From Strigamia acuminata (lineage: Eukaryota > Arthropoda > Chilopoda > Geophilomorpha > Linotaeniidae), in the NCBI GenBank assembly GCA_949358305.1, contig OX442323.1:8864001-8928000 (forward strand): a DNA stretch of 64,000 nucleotides, given 5' to 3'. The notes beneath the pieces are model-generated. The model saw nothing but the letters and a program-made list of their open reading frames with translations. It was not told the DNA's origin and searched no databases. The number at the start of each line of letters is the position of its first letter. The first letter of the stretch is position 1. The position numbers and the translations under genes were made by a program. Shown here one piece after another: positions 1-11,375 of this stretch.

Positions 1-2320
1 GAATGCTTCTTTTTGCTGAAGCAAATCGGCCTCGTGTTTTTCCACCAAATTTTGTAATTCCTCCTGAAAAAAATCAAAATAAAGTCAAAATTAGATCAAA
101 AAAAGTCAAAATTAGATGGAAAAATGGAAAAACGTGAGAACAAAAATCAAAAAAGGTCAAAATTAGAGCAAAAAAAGTCAAAATTAGATGAAAAAACGGA
201 AAACCGTGAGAATAAAGTGGAGAAAATGAATAAATTGCAGATGTTTCGAAGATTGTTTGAAATTACTTGTAGTGTAACGCGTAACGTCTCCTCATTGAGC
301 CTCGCTTTTTCCCCGCGCTCTCTCTCGACCCGGGCCTCCAAACGAGCTTGTTCCTGCTCCGACTTTTCGTCTAAAAAGGCAAAATTAATCGCCGAACGAC
401 TAAACCGAGTTGAAATGCGCACGTTCACGTTGCTTTTCGCTCTCCGTCAATATTTCCAGCACGATTTTGTCCCGATCTTTTCGTTTGCTCACGAGAAACG
501 TTTGCAAAGTTATATCGCCCTAATGTGTGCAAATAAGAAGGGGGAAATTATTTATTTCATAAAATAAAAGGGAAAAGAGTATACTAGAGCTCCTTTTTTG
601 GGTAGGAGATTGAATTTCTTCTCCAAATCCTCAATATCTTGGTTAAATTCCTCGTATCCGCCGCGTTTAATATAAAATCTGCTCTCTAATTTCATCGAGA
701 TCGGCCTGTACAGTTCTTCCAAAATGGCGTTGCATTTCTCCCGTGATGCATCGCGGTTCTTTTCGGTGAGTTGGATGTATTCGTTCGCCAGGCGGGTCTA
801 GAAATTTAAACGAAAAAATTTGACAAGAAATTTCAAGAATTAAACATTATACCTGTAGCATTTCGTGGAATATTTTCTCGTCGTCCAGAAGAACCGTTTT
901 GAAAAAATGCAAAACCGTCGCCTTGTGGTTTTGAGTGTGCGCAAACTCGAGTTCGTCTTTCTCGAGCGGAAGCGTCAAGTCCGCCATTAACCGAGAATAT
1001 TCGTTTATGCTCGTCTCCACCGCTTTAATATTCTCGTTCTCGGCGATCATGTGAAAGGCGGTTTCCACGCACGGAATTCGACGGTTGTTGATCGAATCCA
1101 AATAAATCGAGGCCAACTGCACGAAAACTAGAAAAACGATTTTAAAAACGATTCAAAACTTCACCAATCCGCCACGAGGGCGGCGCTGCTCACTCGGCCC
1201 ATTGACGACCACCATTTGGCGCAGTGTTTTGAGCGGAGAGTTTCTGTAGATGTAGTCTTTAAATTTGTTGCATTTGTCAACAAATTCGGACGGCAGATCG
1301 GGATCGGTCATCTCTTCTAGCGTTTTGGCGCTGGTGCAGCCCTGGAGTGGACTGATGAAGGTGAAACACTTTCTGTTTGGGAAATACTTCCTCAGTTTGA
1401 GTTTCGTTTCGTTTCGTTTAGTTTCCCTCGGCGACATCGGCGACTTGAGCGCCGTCAACATCTTCTGCTCCATGTACTCGTCGTCGCTCACTTGCCGACC
1501 CTCGATCGTCAGTTCCAGCGTCAAATCGCGGATGACCAGCACAAAATGCGGAAAGAAACCGTCGAAATTCGCGTCGGATTTGTCGCTAGACTCCGCTTTA
1601 AGCCGCTTTCGGATCTTAGAAACGAAACTGAAAAATATTTTCCCAGCATTTAAAAGCAAACAATAACAATTTAAGACAAATATTTCTACCCTAATTTGTC
1701 GACCAAACTGTTGCCGATCAGCCCGATCTCGTTGTAAATGAACGTACTGCTCAGCAAAATACACAGACTCAGAATCCACATGTCGTAATCGTCATAACCC
1801 TAAAATAAATAAAATAAAATAGAAAATATGTTTATATTTTGGTGAATATTTTCCGCTTACTCCATCAGGGTCCTCCAAGCCTTCCGAGTCCATCACTAGC
1901 AAGCCCTTGTTGCTGTCTAATGGGTGGTCCAAGTACCAAACCCAAACTCCTTTGGTTACGGCTTCTACTGTCGATCCCAAGGGAAAGCCTGCGCGTAGAA
2001 ATGTGTTGGTTATCACGCGGCACCGTGCGCGGTTTAGCGCGGGTTGGTGCGGTTAGGCTTAGTCAAGTATTCAAACCTGTTTGCGTTTGTTTTCCGACTA
2101 AACGGTTCATTAGGAAGGATTTGCCGCTTCGGAGACGTCCGGCAATGCAAACTGTCGTAAGGGGCTTGTTTATTTGGAGTAACGGACCGACGACGTCGTT
2201 GTTGAGTTGAAATTGGTCATTTTTGAATACGATGAAGGGCTTCGGCGCTGTCCACTCAAACATCTCGATTCCAAGGTGTGGTGTTGAATTAAATTGGAGA
2301 ATTGAATGTGTAGGTTTCAA
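1..2320 (-). CDS. Guanylate-binding protein (GBP) family GTPase, left copy, 3' end cut by window
   Basis: Large dynamin-like GTPase of the GBP family; known members oligomerise on GTP binding and many act on intracellular membranes or pathogens. Nine exons can be followed, at about 2320-2077, 1989-1859, 1801-1691, 1628-1164, 1116-853, 798-590, 495-401, 365-271 and 67-1. The first holds the P-loop GRLRSGKSFLMNRL; the second has the switch motif DSEGLED; the fourth carries the GBP-type RD motif in VLVIRDLTLEL, where Ras-like proteins have N/TKxD. The later exons match the helical C-terminal part and are rich in charged, coiled-coil-like residues. A start at 2320 gives 18 more residues than the alternative ATG at 2266. 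The protein runs off the window after LLQQKEAF. Exon structure and sequence match the copy at the right end of the window, but the two are clearly diverged. Family call is firm; cellular role is unknown. Confidence 0.85.
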
Positions 2321-2954
2321 TTTTTGGTCAAGTTAACACTGAATTTCGGCTGCAAACGGTTGAAATTAATTTTCGTCTTCAATTCGCGCGACGCGATCAC
2401 GTGTGTGCATCGCTAAGCAACTCCAATGAATTGTTCTTTTAAATTAAACCTATTTTGTTTTTAATTTTTTAAGTTCTTTGAACAGGAGAAGTACAGGAAT
2501 GCTTTTTTCAGTGTTTGTTATTTTTTTTTGTTTTATTATTTTATATTTTTTTTATTTTTTTTTATTTTTGAAATTATTTTATTATTTTATTTTTTTTAAA
2601 TGTAAAAATTGGCACGTTTGTAGCCTCACTCCAAAGGCTTGCTCTATTATTATACTTATAAATGAAGTTATATTTTTATTTTGTACGTACCATATTAAAT
2701 TTATATTTCTGAAATTGTTGGCATTTTTAAGTGTTATCACATCAATTGTTTTCGTGTTTTGACAAGCTAAGACTTGGTTCTAGCAAACGAGCTCTGAATT
2801 CGTAAGAATGAATTAAAAAACACACAAAAACGAAAAAAAAGAGAGAAATTCCGAGTACAAAAATATTTATTTTGGATTTTCTAATTGATTCGTTAACATT
2901 AATGTAAAAAAATAACAATTGAATTAGTAATATCATAATTTGGTGTTTTTCGAT
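2321..2954. other. AT-rich intergenic stretch between GBP and spartin-like genes
   Basis: Very AT-rich, with long T runs around 2520-2600. It lies upstream of the left GBP gene and downstream of the spartin-like gene, so it should hold the GBP promoter and the spartin 3' UTR. I see no convincing coding segment. Confidence 0.5.
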
Positions 2955-4550
2955 CCGTTCATCCGTTCATTCGTTCATAAATTTCGGTCAATTTCGTCTT
3001 TTCAAACGCTTTTCGCCGTCCTCTTCGCGATGCTAATCGGTCATCGATCGCGATGTTCCCCGCGGTCCGAACGGCGTTGTCCGTCACTTCCTCGACCGCG
3101 CAACCATACCTAAAAATCGAAAAACTAATTAATAAACTTAGTTTCTACCATTTTTTAATATATTACAAACCTATAATTCACACTTTCAACAGTTTCATTC
3201 GCTAAACTATGCGCTAAAAGTCGAGTTGCGTTTTTCAGACTAACATAACCCACACGAAAACCTTAAAGAAAAACACAAATTTAACGACTTTGCAACGCCA
3301 AAAACTCCTTTAAAAAAAAAAAACCTTCCAAAAAATCATCCACTTTACTGCTAACGATTCTCGGATCTTCACCCAACGCTGTCGACAACAAATGCGACCC
3401 GTGTCGACGTAAATGTGGCGCCAAGTGACGCCCGAGCGCCATCGTGGCCTGCGCTCCTTCGTGCACTAAAACACAAGAAAATAAAAGACATTTTTTAATT
3501 TTTTCAATACAATTTGTTTGTTTTTACTTATTTACCCAGAAAACTGGCGACGGACGCAGCAACGCCTGTAGAATGACGCACGTACTGCAACCCTTGTTGT
3601 ACTCGCGGCTCCACATCGGGCGGAAGACTGTTTCGGTTCATTTGCCCCCTCAAATTACTCGCTCCGCGATGCACCAATTCAGACATGACATTTGCGCCGC
3701 CATCCACCATTTTCGCAAACAACTCCGCACCCGCGACGATATCACTCGATCGCTCCTCACTCAACCGCTTTCCTTCGGCCGAAACGTCTTCGCTCCTTAT
3801 TAAACTTCTTTCGTATCCCACCGCCGCGATTTTGCACAAAAGATGATCGAAAAAGAGGCGGTCGGAGGTTGACACGCTATCCGGTATGAGTAAGCCAACC
3901 GCGGCTCCTAAAACGAAAAAAATAGAGGAAAATATTAGTAAAAATCATCGGTATAATAGCCAAAATTACCTGATTGACTCGCACTAGTGTCCGCAAATAC
4001 ATACGAGTCATTATCCGTGCGTTGAATGGGCGAACGACCGGGAATTAACGGATAAACCCACGCGCCGACCTCGAGCCACAAGGTTTAGGACGACGCTTGG
4101 CCGCGACTCTCGTAGACTGTGAGCGGGGTCGGGGCCGACGGCGCGCTCACATAACCTTCGGGATGCACGGAAACCAGCTGAACTTGTTCCAAATGAAAGA
4201 AGACTTGGGCATCGGGCGGAATTTCCGTCGCCGAAACGTTGTCCCGCATGAATTTCCGTCGCCGAAACGCTGTCCCGCAATGAATTAGCAGCCGCAGCCG
4301 CCACACCGGAATATGCATCAGCGTGCGAATGGGAACAAGCGGGACTCATCGCTTCGTCATACGACGGGTCAAGTTCGGCCGGCGGCGGCATTTGCATGGT
4401 TGGCCACAAGGCAAGCAGTCTTCTGATTTCGCAAATGTCGGCATCGATTTGGCTCATTAGGTCTATGTCGGCTCGGTTTTGGACTTCCAGGCTAGTCAAT
4501 ACCTGCAAATGCTCGAGCAATTGCTGCGGAATATTCTCGGATTCCGCCAT
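2955..4550 (-). pseudogene. SPART: Spartin-like (senescence-domain) gene with frameshift and in-frame stop
   Basis: Spartin is a lipid-droplet and endosome-associated protein with a C-terminal senescence domain. Visible segments, in order: an N-terminal exon starting MAESENIPQQ at 4550; VHPEGYVSAPSAP (the 'VSAPS' region of the family); VGAWVYPLIPGRSPIQ; then exons at about 3908-3538, 3466-3328, 3261-3172 and 3110-2955 covering the senescence domain, with SELVHRGASNLRGQ and QQGLQYVRHSTGVAAS. Two lesions fall in the first exon. A 31-bp tandem duplication at about 4218-4280 shifts the frame after SVSATEI, and a TAA lies in frame at 4085-4087 just before the WVYPLIPG segment. Downstream exons and splice sites look intact, so this is a recent pseudogene, an allele, or contains assembly errors. 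A 48-nt intron removing the stop (donor GTCTAC) is possible but looks weak. No MIT domain is visible at the N-terminus. Confidence 0.7.
4218..4280. repeat. 31-bp tandem duplication inside the spartin-like coding exon
   Basis: Two adjacent copies of a segment containing ccgtcgccgaaacg lie 31 bp apart and differ at a couple of bases. Because 31 is not a multiple of three, the duplication moves the downstream spartin frame. Reading through one copy only would join SVSATEI directly to PPDAQVFF, the expected continuation. Confidence 0.85.
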
Positions 4551-5225
4551 TTTCTAGCGAAGTTTTGATGTGAAAGATGCAGGTTTGGTTCGCGACCGGT
4601 TCGGTTTTAGGTTTTTATGTTCGTGGATTGATGACGTAAATGGTATTTTAGGTATAGAGCTAATCATTATAATCATTAGGAAAAATTAGATTTATTTTTT
4701 CGAGGTTTTGTGTTTTTATTCACGATCCTGGATTGAACTTCTTTTCATTTTCTATTTAGAAGGATTTTTTTTTACTCGATCGGTTGCGAGATTACCGGAG
4801 TTGGAATGGGCACCGCCGCGGCGTTGTTCGTTTTTACAATTTTATTATTTATAATTGAGTACGAGAGTAAGAAAAAAATAAAATAAAATAAATAAATGTT
4901 ATTTAATTTATTTTTTTTAGATTTCCATGTATTGTTTCGAGTTTTTCTAAAAAGCCACTCGCGTAGAACTTGAACCGATGCGTCCAATCGCCAAACTCGT
5001 GTGCATAAAAGCCGTCGTTTTCTTCTCACTCTTGTAAAATTAATTAATTCACTTGAAATTATTGATTCATTTATTTATTGATTTATTTATTGATTTCTTT
5101 CAGTTAAGGATTTATTATTGCGATTCTCATTACGACCGGTGCCATCAAAGAGGCGTTCGCAGCTTGTCGCCAACAACAAACGTGATTTCAAGTGTTCCTT
5201 CCTTCCTTCCTTCCTGATTTTTAAT
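4551..5225. other. Intergenic, AT-rich; one weak coding-like segment
   Basis: Upstream flank of the spartin-like gene. On the minus strand near 5025-4920 a segment preceded by an acceptor-like ttttacaag reads as a protein-like stretch containing HEFGDWTHRFKFYASGFLEK. I do not recognise it and find no partner exon with a good donor. The rest is AT-rich with no gene visible. Confidence 0.3.
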
Positions 5226-5392
5226 GTGCTTTGAAATCGCTTCCCCGCACTGCAGCACGCACATGACAGCTTTCTTGACAATATTGCCGGCTTTTTCGCG
5301 GTGATAAACAAATCTATCGAACTTGGATACACTCTTACGACCGCTTCATTTAAATCGCCCAGCAATAGGCGGAAAACGAACAATTCGGTTCG
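5226..5392 (-). pseudogene. Relict of the TUT1 3' coding exon
   Basis: About 165 bp align by eye with the TUT1 last exon at 38276-38470. Shared blocks include cgcactgcagcac, attgccggc and attcggttcgtg. In the intact gene this segment encodes the stretch from the DDLLRKKSGEKS region to QCEESISKH. Here it has several indels and stops and no neighbouring TUT1 exons, so it is a dead fragment older than the other copies in the window. Confidence 0.7.
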
Positions 5393-6329
5393 TGATAATC
5401 AATATAATAAGAGAAATGACTGCATGTTTTCTTGGTCGAGAAGCAAGGCTTTTTATCATCAAACAAGTTGAATTTATGAGCATAAAGATGGAATTGTATG
5501 CACACAAAAATAATGTAAATTCAACTGAGCTGGCAATGGCTTTCTAAAACAATTTTTTAATTTACACGTGCAAAAATAAAGATAGACATAAAGCGAGCAC
5601 ATTTTTCAGTGGCATATTATGACTGGCAAATTACGATTATTTCATGTTAGTTGCAGGAACGGATCCAGAAAACACACGTTTCGTTTCGGCGGGGTCTTGA
5701 CGATTTGCGTCTTGTTTTGCATCCTTTCACGTCCAGTTTCGGTGGATGTTGTCGAACAATGAACACACGACAACACACAACACACGTAAGATCCACTTGA
5801 CTTGGGATTGTGTTAGATCCTTGTTTTTGACAAACCAATAGCCCTATCTGTCCACTCGTACACGCTCATCAACCTCTTCGAGCGCTCGTTAAAAATCATG
5901 AGCAAACTCATCCGACATTCGAGAAATGAAGTTTTAAAAAAATCGTAATTACTTTGCGTTCTGTAGTGTGTGATGAATATGAATACAGATTTACAAGCTA
6001 GTTAATTGTAGTTAAAATAGTTTTTCATCATTTATTTTTTATGATATAGTTAAATTTAAAATTGTTATATCATTTTAATTACATTTTTGAGGAGAAGTGA
6101 AGAAGTGACAAGCAACGTGTTTCTTTGGGAGTAAACTCCGAAAAATACGATATTTTTGGATATGATTACAGTTTTCGAATTATCATTTTCTACGGGCGGA
6201 TGGCTATGAGCTGGCGACTCGAGTCGTAGTACCGTCCTGTGGCTACCCGCTCGTATCGCTGCACTGTGGAAAAGCGTCACTAATGGCCGCTACATTTCGA
6301 AAACGTCAGCGTCGTGTCTAAAGGCCATA
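5393..6329. other. Intergenic, no gene seen
   Basis: AT-rich DNA with a small CA-rich patch near 5760-5785. Open frames are short and have no family resemblance or matching splice partners. Confidence 0.4.
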
Positions 6330-7640
6330 GATGAAGATTTTCAGAGGTTTGTGCTGTGTATAATAAAACATTTCAATCATTAACGATACAATAAGTATTT
6401 TTCTGATCATCTGTATTTGCACATTGTAATTACTAATTCGGATTTCTCAAATTTCAAACCATAACCATTTCAGATCAGAAATAAGACAAAGAAAAATTGC
6501 AAAAGTAGTTTATTTATTTACCGTACGAACATATTTATTTGCAGATTGAATTTGTGCTACTCGTACGACGTCATCCAGCTGAAACAAAAACAAAAACGAA
6601 AATGAAAATGAAAATGAGCACCAGCATCGGCGAATCAGATTTTGTGTGATAATTTTACCTGGAATAAATACTGTTGGGCCCGAATATTTACAGCTATATG
6701 TATATTGCATCAGCAAGGGTGAGGTTTTATCGAATTTGTTTAAAAAGTTAATTGACTTCTCAATATTGCCTATCAATTTAAGTGCGTCCATTTTGGAAGA
6801 AACGAATTGCCTTGTCATTTTGAACCACCGTGATTGTGAGACAGCTTAAAAAGAAAAAAAGAAAATGGCACACAGTCACCTGAAATCAATGCTGGTGGTG
6901 CACGTTTTAAATTGATTTGAAATTGCACACGATGCTTCTTACATTGGCTTGGCACGCATAATCTTTACACCGTAAAATACGATTTTGAGAGGTTTATGTT
7001 GTGTTGTAATGAAACATTTCAATCGTTAAAGATGCAACAAGGATTTTGTTCATCTTTTTCTGATAGTTTATCTTTGTACAATTTAATTTCTAATTGAGAT
7101 TTGTCAAATTTCAAACCATAACTTAATTTTCTTTTGTTAGTTCAAATTTCCGATCAGAAATATGAAATACAAAAATTGAAAAAGTAGTTTATTCACTTAC
7201 TTATTTATTTATTTACTCCGTATTTATTTGCAGATTGAATTTGTGCTATTAAAACGACGTCATCGAGCGGAGCGCGTAAACTGAAACGAAAATGAAAATC
7301 AGCACCACCACCACCGACGAATCAGATTTTCTACCATGTTTTTAAGCGCAAATATTCTTTACTCTTGGGCACGAATATTTTCAGCTGTATACGTATCAAT
7401 ATACTAGTAGGGAGAGTGAGGTTTTACTGAATTTGATTTAAAAGTTTATTGATGTTGCTTATACGACAGTTGGTTTGGCGTGAATATGTATTGAAAAGAA
7501 GAAATTGCACTGTCATTTTGCACCATCGTGAAAACGGAGAAAATGGCACGCAGCGCAGTTCAAATCAATGCTGATTGTGCATGTTTTACATTGATTTGAA
7601 ATTGCACATGATGCTTATTCCATTGGCATGATCTTGTCAA
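6330..7640. repeat. Diverged tandem duplication of about 650 bp
   Basis: The block at about 6330-6955 recurs at about 6985-7640 in the same orientation. Shared anchors include cagattgaatttgtgct, aaaagtagttta, cgaatcagatttt and ttgatttgaaattgcaca. Spacing between matching anchors is about 650 bp throughout, with many substitutions and small indels. The first copy contains a possible exon on the minus strand; the second copy has that frame broken. Confidence 0.75.
6655..6844 (-). CDS. Possible short exon of an unrecognised gene
   Basis: On the minus strand a pyrimidine-rich acceptor near 6845 is followed by an open stretch with a start at 6818 (MTRQFVSSKMDALK) and a donor-like GTAAAA near 6655. 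The composition looks protein-like, but no family is recognised, and the nearest downstream acceptor (near 6577) gives a stop after three codons in this phase. The duplicated copy at about 7310-7530 is interrupted by stops. It may be a small gene, a lone exon, or chance. Confidence 0.2.
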
Positions 7641-8955
7641 TCAACTTGCAGTATAATTCTGTGATACCTTTGTCTCGCAACTGCAATATCAATTTTTGTG
7701 ATTGTCGTTTAGGTAGTTACTTGAGCTCCTCTCACCTTCATCAAGTTGTGTCTTGCAGATAAGTTCCTTATCCTTTTTCTACGGCGACGACATGAAAATA
7801 GATTACTGTAATACCAAACAACGGTTTACTCAATAATAAATTAGTCGTCGTCAAAACCCGAGAAGAAGACTCGGTTGACACGTTAGGGAAAGATGAATGT
7901 TATTTTATTGGAACAAAAAGGAGACTTTTAAACTGATTAATTTAAACGAGAGTTTTTAAATTTTAAATCCAAGTACAGGTCGAACCTCGCTATTGCGGAC
8001 ACCGTTAAAACGAATTCCTCGTTATAACCAATTTTTTTGGTTGTTTGGTTGTCCACCCTATTTCTCCCATGTTTAATATTTCATCACAACGAACTTCGTT
8101 ATTACGAATTTTCATTATTACCAACAAGAAATGCAACAGGAAGTAAAATTATGTTTCGTTAATGCGAACATTTCCGGTTAAAAATGACTTTGATGTCTCA
8201 TGATTTTGACGTTTTATGTCTGTTTTCGCATGATTTTAACGATTTTAAGTGTTTTTTCTCACGATATTGACGGTTTTATGTGTTTTCTCGTGATTTTGAC
8301 GTTTTTATGTTTTTATGTGTATATTTAAACCTTAAAACTGATACATTTATTTGAAAAGAAGCGGAATTTTTCTAGCCTGATGTAATTTGTTGTGTTTAGT
8401 AAGAGAATTCAGAAAGGACACGTGGTGATTTGTTTATTAGTGAAAATAATAATGCAATACTAGTAGGTGAAATGTTTAAGTCAGTTCTCGAGTGAAATAA
8501 GATTTTTTGGGATATCTTTAGTTTTAGAAATTAATCGGAATAACCTTACCTTGATTAATGGTCTGCTAAACGTGACGCTTAACGGCAATCTGTTTTGCTT
8601 TGTGATACGAATGTAGAAACGGTTATAACCGTGAGAACACAAGCCTAGAATGCTTTCTGGCATCATTTAGGGCCTTATTGGTCGTAACACCCATAGTTTT
8701 CATCTGTAAATTGGTTTCCACAATCAACAGTTTGTAAGACAATAAAAGAACATCAACCGGTACTCAATACTCAATACTCGCTGTGGACAGAATGATGCTT
8801 TGTCATATGTGTTGGTTCAGCATTATCGTTACGATTCTCTGTGATAATAAAGGATTTGTAGAATGTCGAGTGATTGTTCATTTTCACAAGGATTCCTTCT
8901 ATTCTTAGTGATTTTCAGTAAATCATTAAGTCCCGTGCTGTGTCTGGTTTATCTT
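7641..8955. other. Intergenic, with a pogo/mariner-like remnant
   Basis: Mostly AT-rich unique DNA. At about 7975-8190 the phrases cgaacctcgctattgcgga and cgaacttcgttattacga resemble the terminal sequences of pogo/Tigger-type elements, which often begin CAGT..GAACCTCG. I cannot define both ends. No coding gene is visible. Confidence 0.4.
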
Positions 8956-11087
8956 CTGACCATTGGGTATCCTGCTGTGTGGAGACAATGCGTACGAAAC
9001 CATTTAGTATCGTCCTCTCCCAGGACAATGTATTGTTACCATTGGGTATCATTACAATTGGGTATCGTCTTATGCTTAGATCGTACACTTGACCATTGGG
9101 AATCGTCTTATACTTAGATAGTACACCTTAGACTGAGACCTTACCATTGGGTATTGTCCTGTTCCTAGATGGTGTACATTACAAATGAGTATCATCCTAT
9201 GCTTAGATAGTATATTTTACCATTGGATATTGTCCTGTGTTTAGATTGAGTACCTTACAATTGAGTATTGTCCTGTTTCTAGACTATGCTTAGATTGAGT
9301 TTCTTATTATTGGGTATCGTCCTGCGCTTAGATCGTACACCTTACCATTTAGTATCGTCCTGCGCTTAGATCGTACACCTTACCATTGGTATCGTCCTGC
9401 GCTTAGATCGTGCACTTTACAATTAAGTATCAACCTGTGCTTAGATTGAGTACCTTACCATCGGGTATCGTCCTGCGCTTAGATAGTATACCTTACCATT
9501 GGGTATCATCTTGCGCTTAGATTGTACACCTTACCATTGAGTATCGTCCTGCGCTTAGATCGTACACCTTACCATTGAGTATCGTCCTGTGCTTAGATTG
9601 AGTACCTTACCATTGGGCATCGTCCTGCGCTTAGATAGTATACCTTACCATTGGGTATCATCTTGCGCTTAGATCGTACACCTTACCATTGAGTATCGTC
9701 CTGCGCTTAGATCGTACACCTTACCATTGAGTATCGTCCTGTGCTTAGATTGAGTACCTTACCATCGGATATCGTCCTGCGCTTAGATTGTGCACTTTAC
9801 CATTGAGTATCGTCCTGTGCTTAGATTGAGTACCTTACCATTGGGTATCGTCCTGCGCTTAGATCTTACACCTTACCATTGAGTATCGTCCTGTGCTTAG
9901 ATCGTGCACCTTACCGTTGAGTATCGTCCTGCGGTTAGATCGTACACCTTACCATTGGTATCGTCCTGCGCTTAGATCGTGCACTTTACAATTAAGTATC
10001 GTCCTGTGCTTAGATTGAGTACCTTACCATTGGTATCGTCCTGCGCTTAGATTGAGTACCTTACCTTCGGGTATCGTCCTGCGCTTAGATCTTACACCTT
10101 ACTATTGAGTATCGTCCTGTGCTTAGATTGAGTACCTTACCATTGGTATCGTCCTGCGCTTAGATCTTACACCTTACCATTGAGTATCGTCCTGTGCTTA
10201 GATTGAGTACCTTACCATTGAGTATCGTCCTGTGCTTAGATTGAGTACCTTACCATTGGGTATCGTCCTGCGCTTAGATTGAGTACCTTACCATTGGGTA
10301 TCGTCCTGCGCTTAGATCGTACATCTTACCATTGGGTATCGTCCTGCGCTTAGATCGTACACCTTACCATTCAGTATCGTCCTGTGGTTAGATTGAGTAC
10401 CTTACCATTGGGTATCGTCCTGTGCTTAGATTGAGTACCTTACCATTGGGTATCGTCCTGCGCTTAGGTCGTACACCTTATCATTGAGTATCGTCCTGCG
10501 CTTAGTTCGTACATCTTACCATTGAGTATCGTCCTGCGCTTAGATTGAGTACCTTACCATTGGGTATCGTCCTGTGCTTAGATTGAGTATCTTACCATTG
10601 GGTATCGTCCTGCGCTTAGATCGTACACCTTACCATTGGGTATCGTCCTGCGCTTAGATCGTACACCTTACCATTCAGTATCGTCCTGTGGTTAGATTGA
10701 GTACCTTACCATTGGGTATCGTCCTGCGCTTAGATCGTACACCTTATCATTGAGTATCGTCCTGCGCTTAGATTGTACACCTTACCATTGAGTATCGTCC
10801 TGCGCTTAGATTGAGTACCTTACCATTGGGTATCGTCCTGCGTTTAGATCGTACACCTTATCATTCAGTATCGTCCTGCGCTTAGATCGTACACCTTACC
10901 ATTGAGTATCGTCCTGCGCTTAGATTGAGTACCTTACCATTGGGTATCGTCCTGCGCTTAGATCGTACACCTTATCATTGAGTATCGTCCTGCGCTTAGA
11001 TCGTACACCTTGCCATTGAGTATCGTCCTGCGCTTAGATTGAGTACCTTACCATTGGGTATCGTCCTGCGCTTAGACCGTATACCGA
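8956..11087. repeat. Minisatellite array, 38-bp unit, about 55 copies
   Basis: A head-to-tail array of a 38-bp unit built around accattgggtatcgtcctg followed by cgcttagatcgtacacctt. Units fall into two main types, ending either cgtacacc or tgagtacc, and the types alternate in irregular higher-order patterns. The first few units (8956-9300) are the most diverged, as expected at an array edge. Some units are shortened by one or two bases, such as accattggtatcg. No conserved open frame runs through the array. It lies beyond the 3' end of the six-cysteine protein gene. Confidence 0.95.
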
Positions 11088-11375
11088 AATCGCTGGCGCC
11101 ATCTCGAGTCATGCGACAAAAGTTGTGAAGTTCAGTCAAAATCCAATAGATGGCAGCCAAGTCAGTCACATATTAAAATACTTATAGAAATCACAAGTGT
11201 TTCTAGCATCCAAAGAAATTTTTTTTTCGTAAAAAACAAGTTAAGTTTACAACACTGGAACATAATTAAACAGAAAAAACATCGACAATAAAGTGAACAA
11301 AAATTACATTTTAGTCGAAAGACAGACAAACCACGTTTAATAAGATAATACTTGAAAAATAAACAAACATTCGCT

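Noticed and set aside
8956-11087. CRISPR array
   Set aside because: Units are contiguous 38-bp tandem repeats with no unique spacers, and the genome is eukaryotic.
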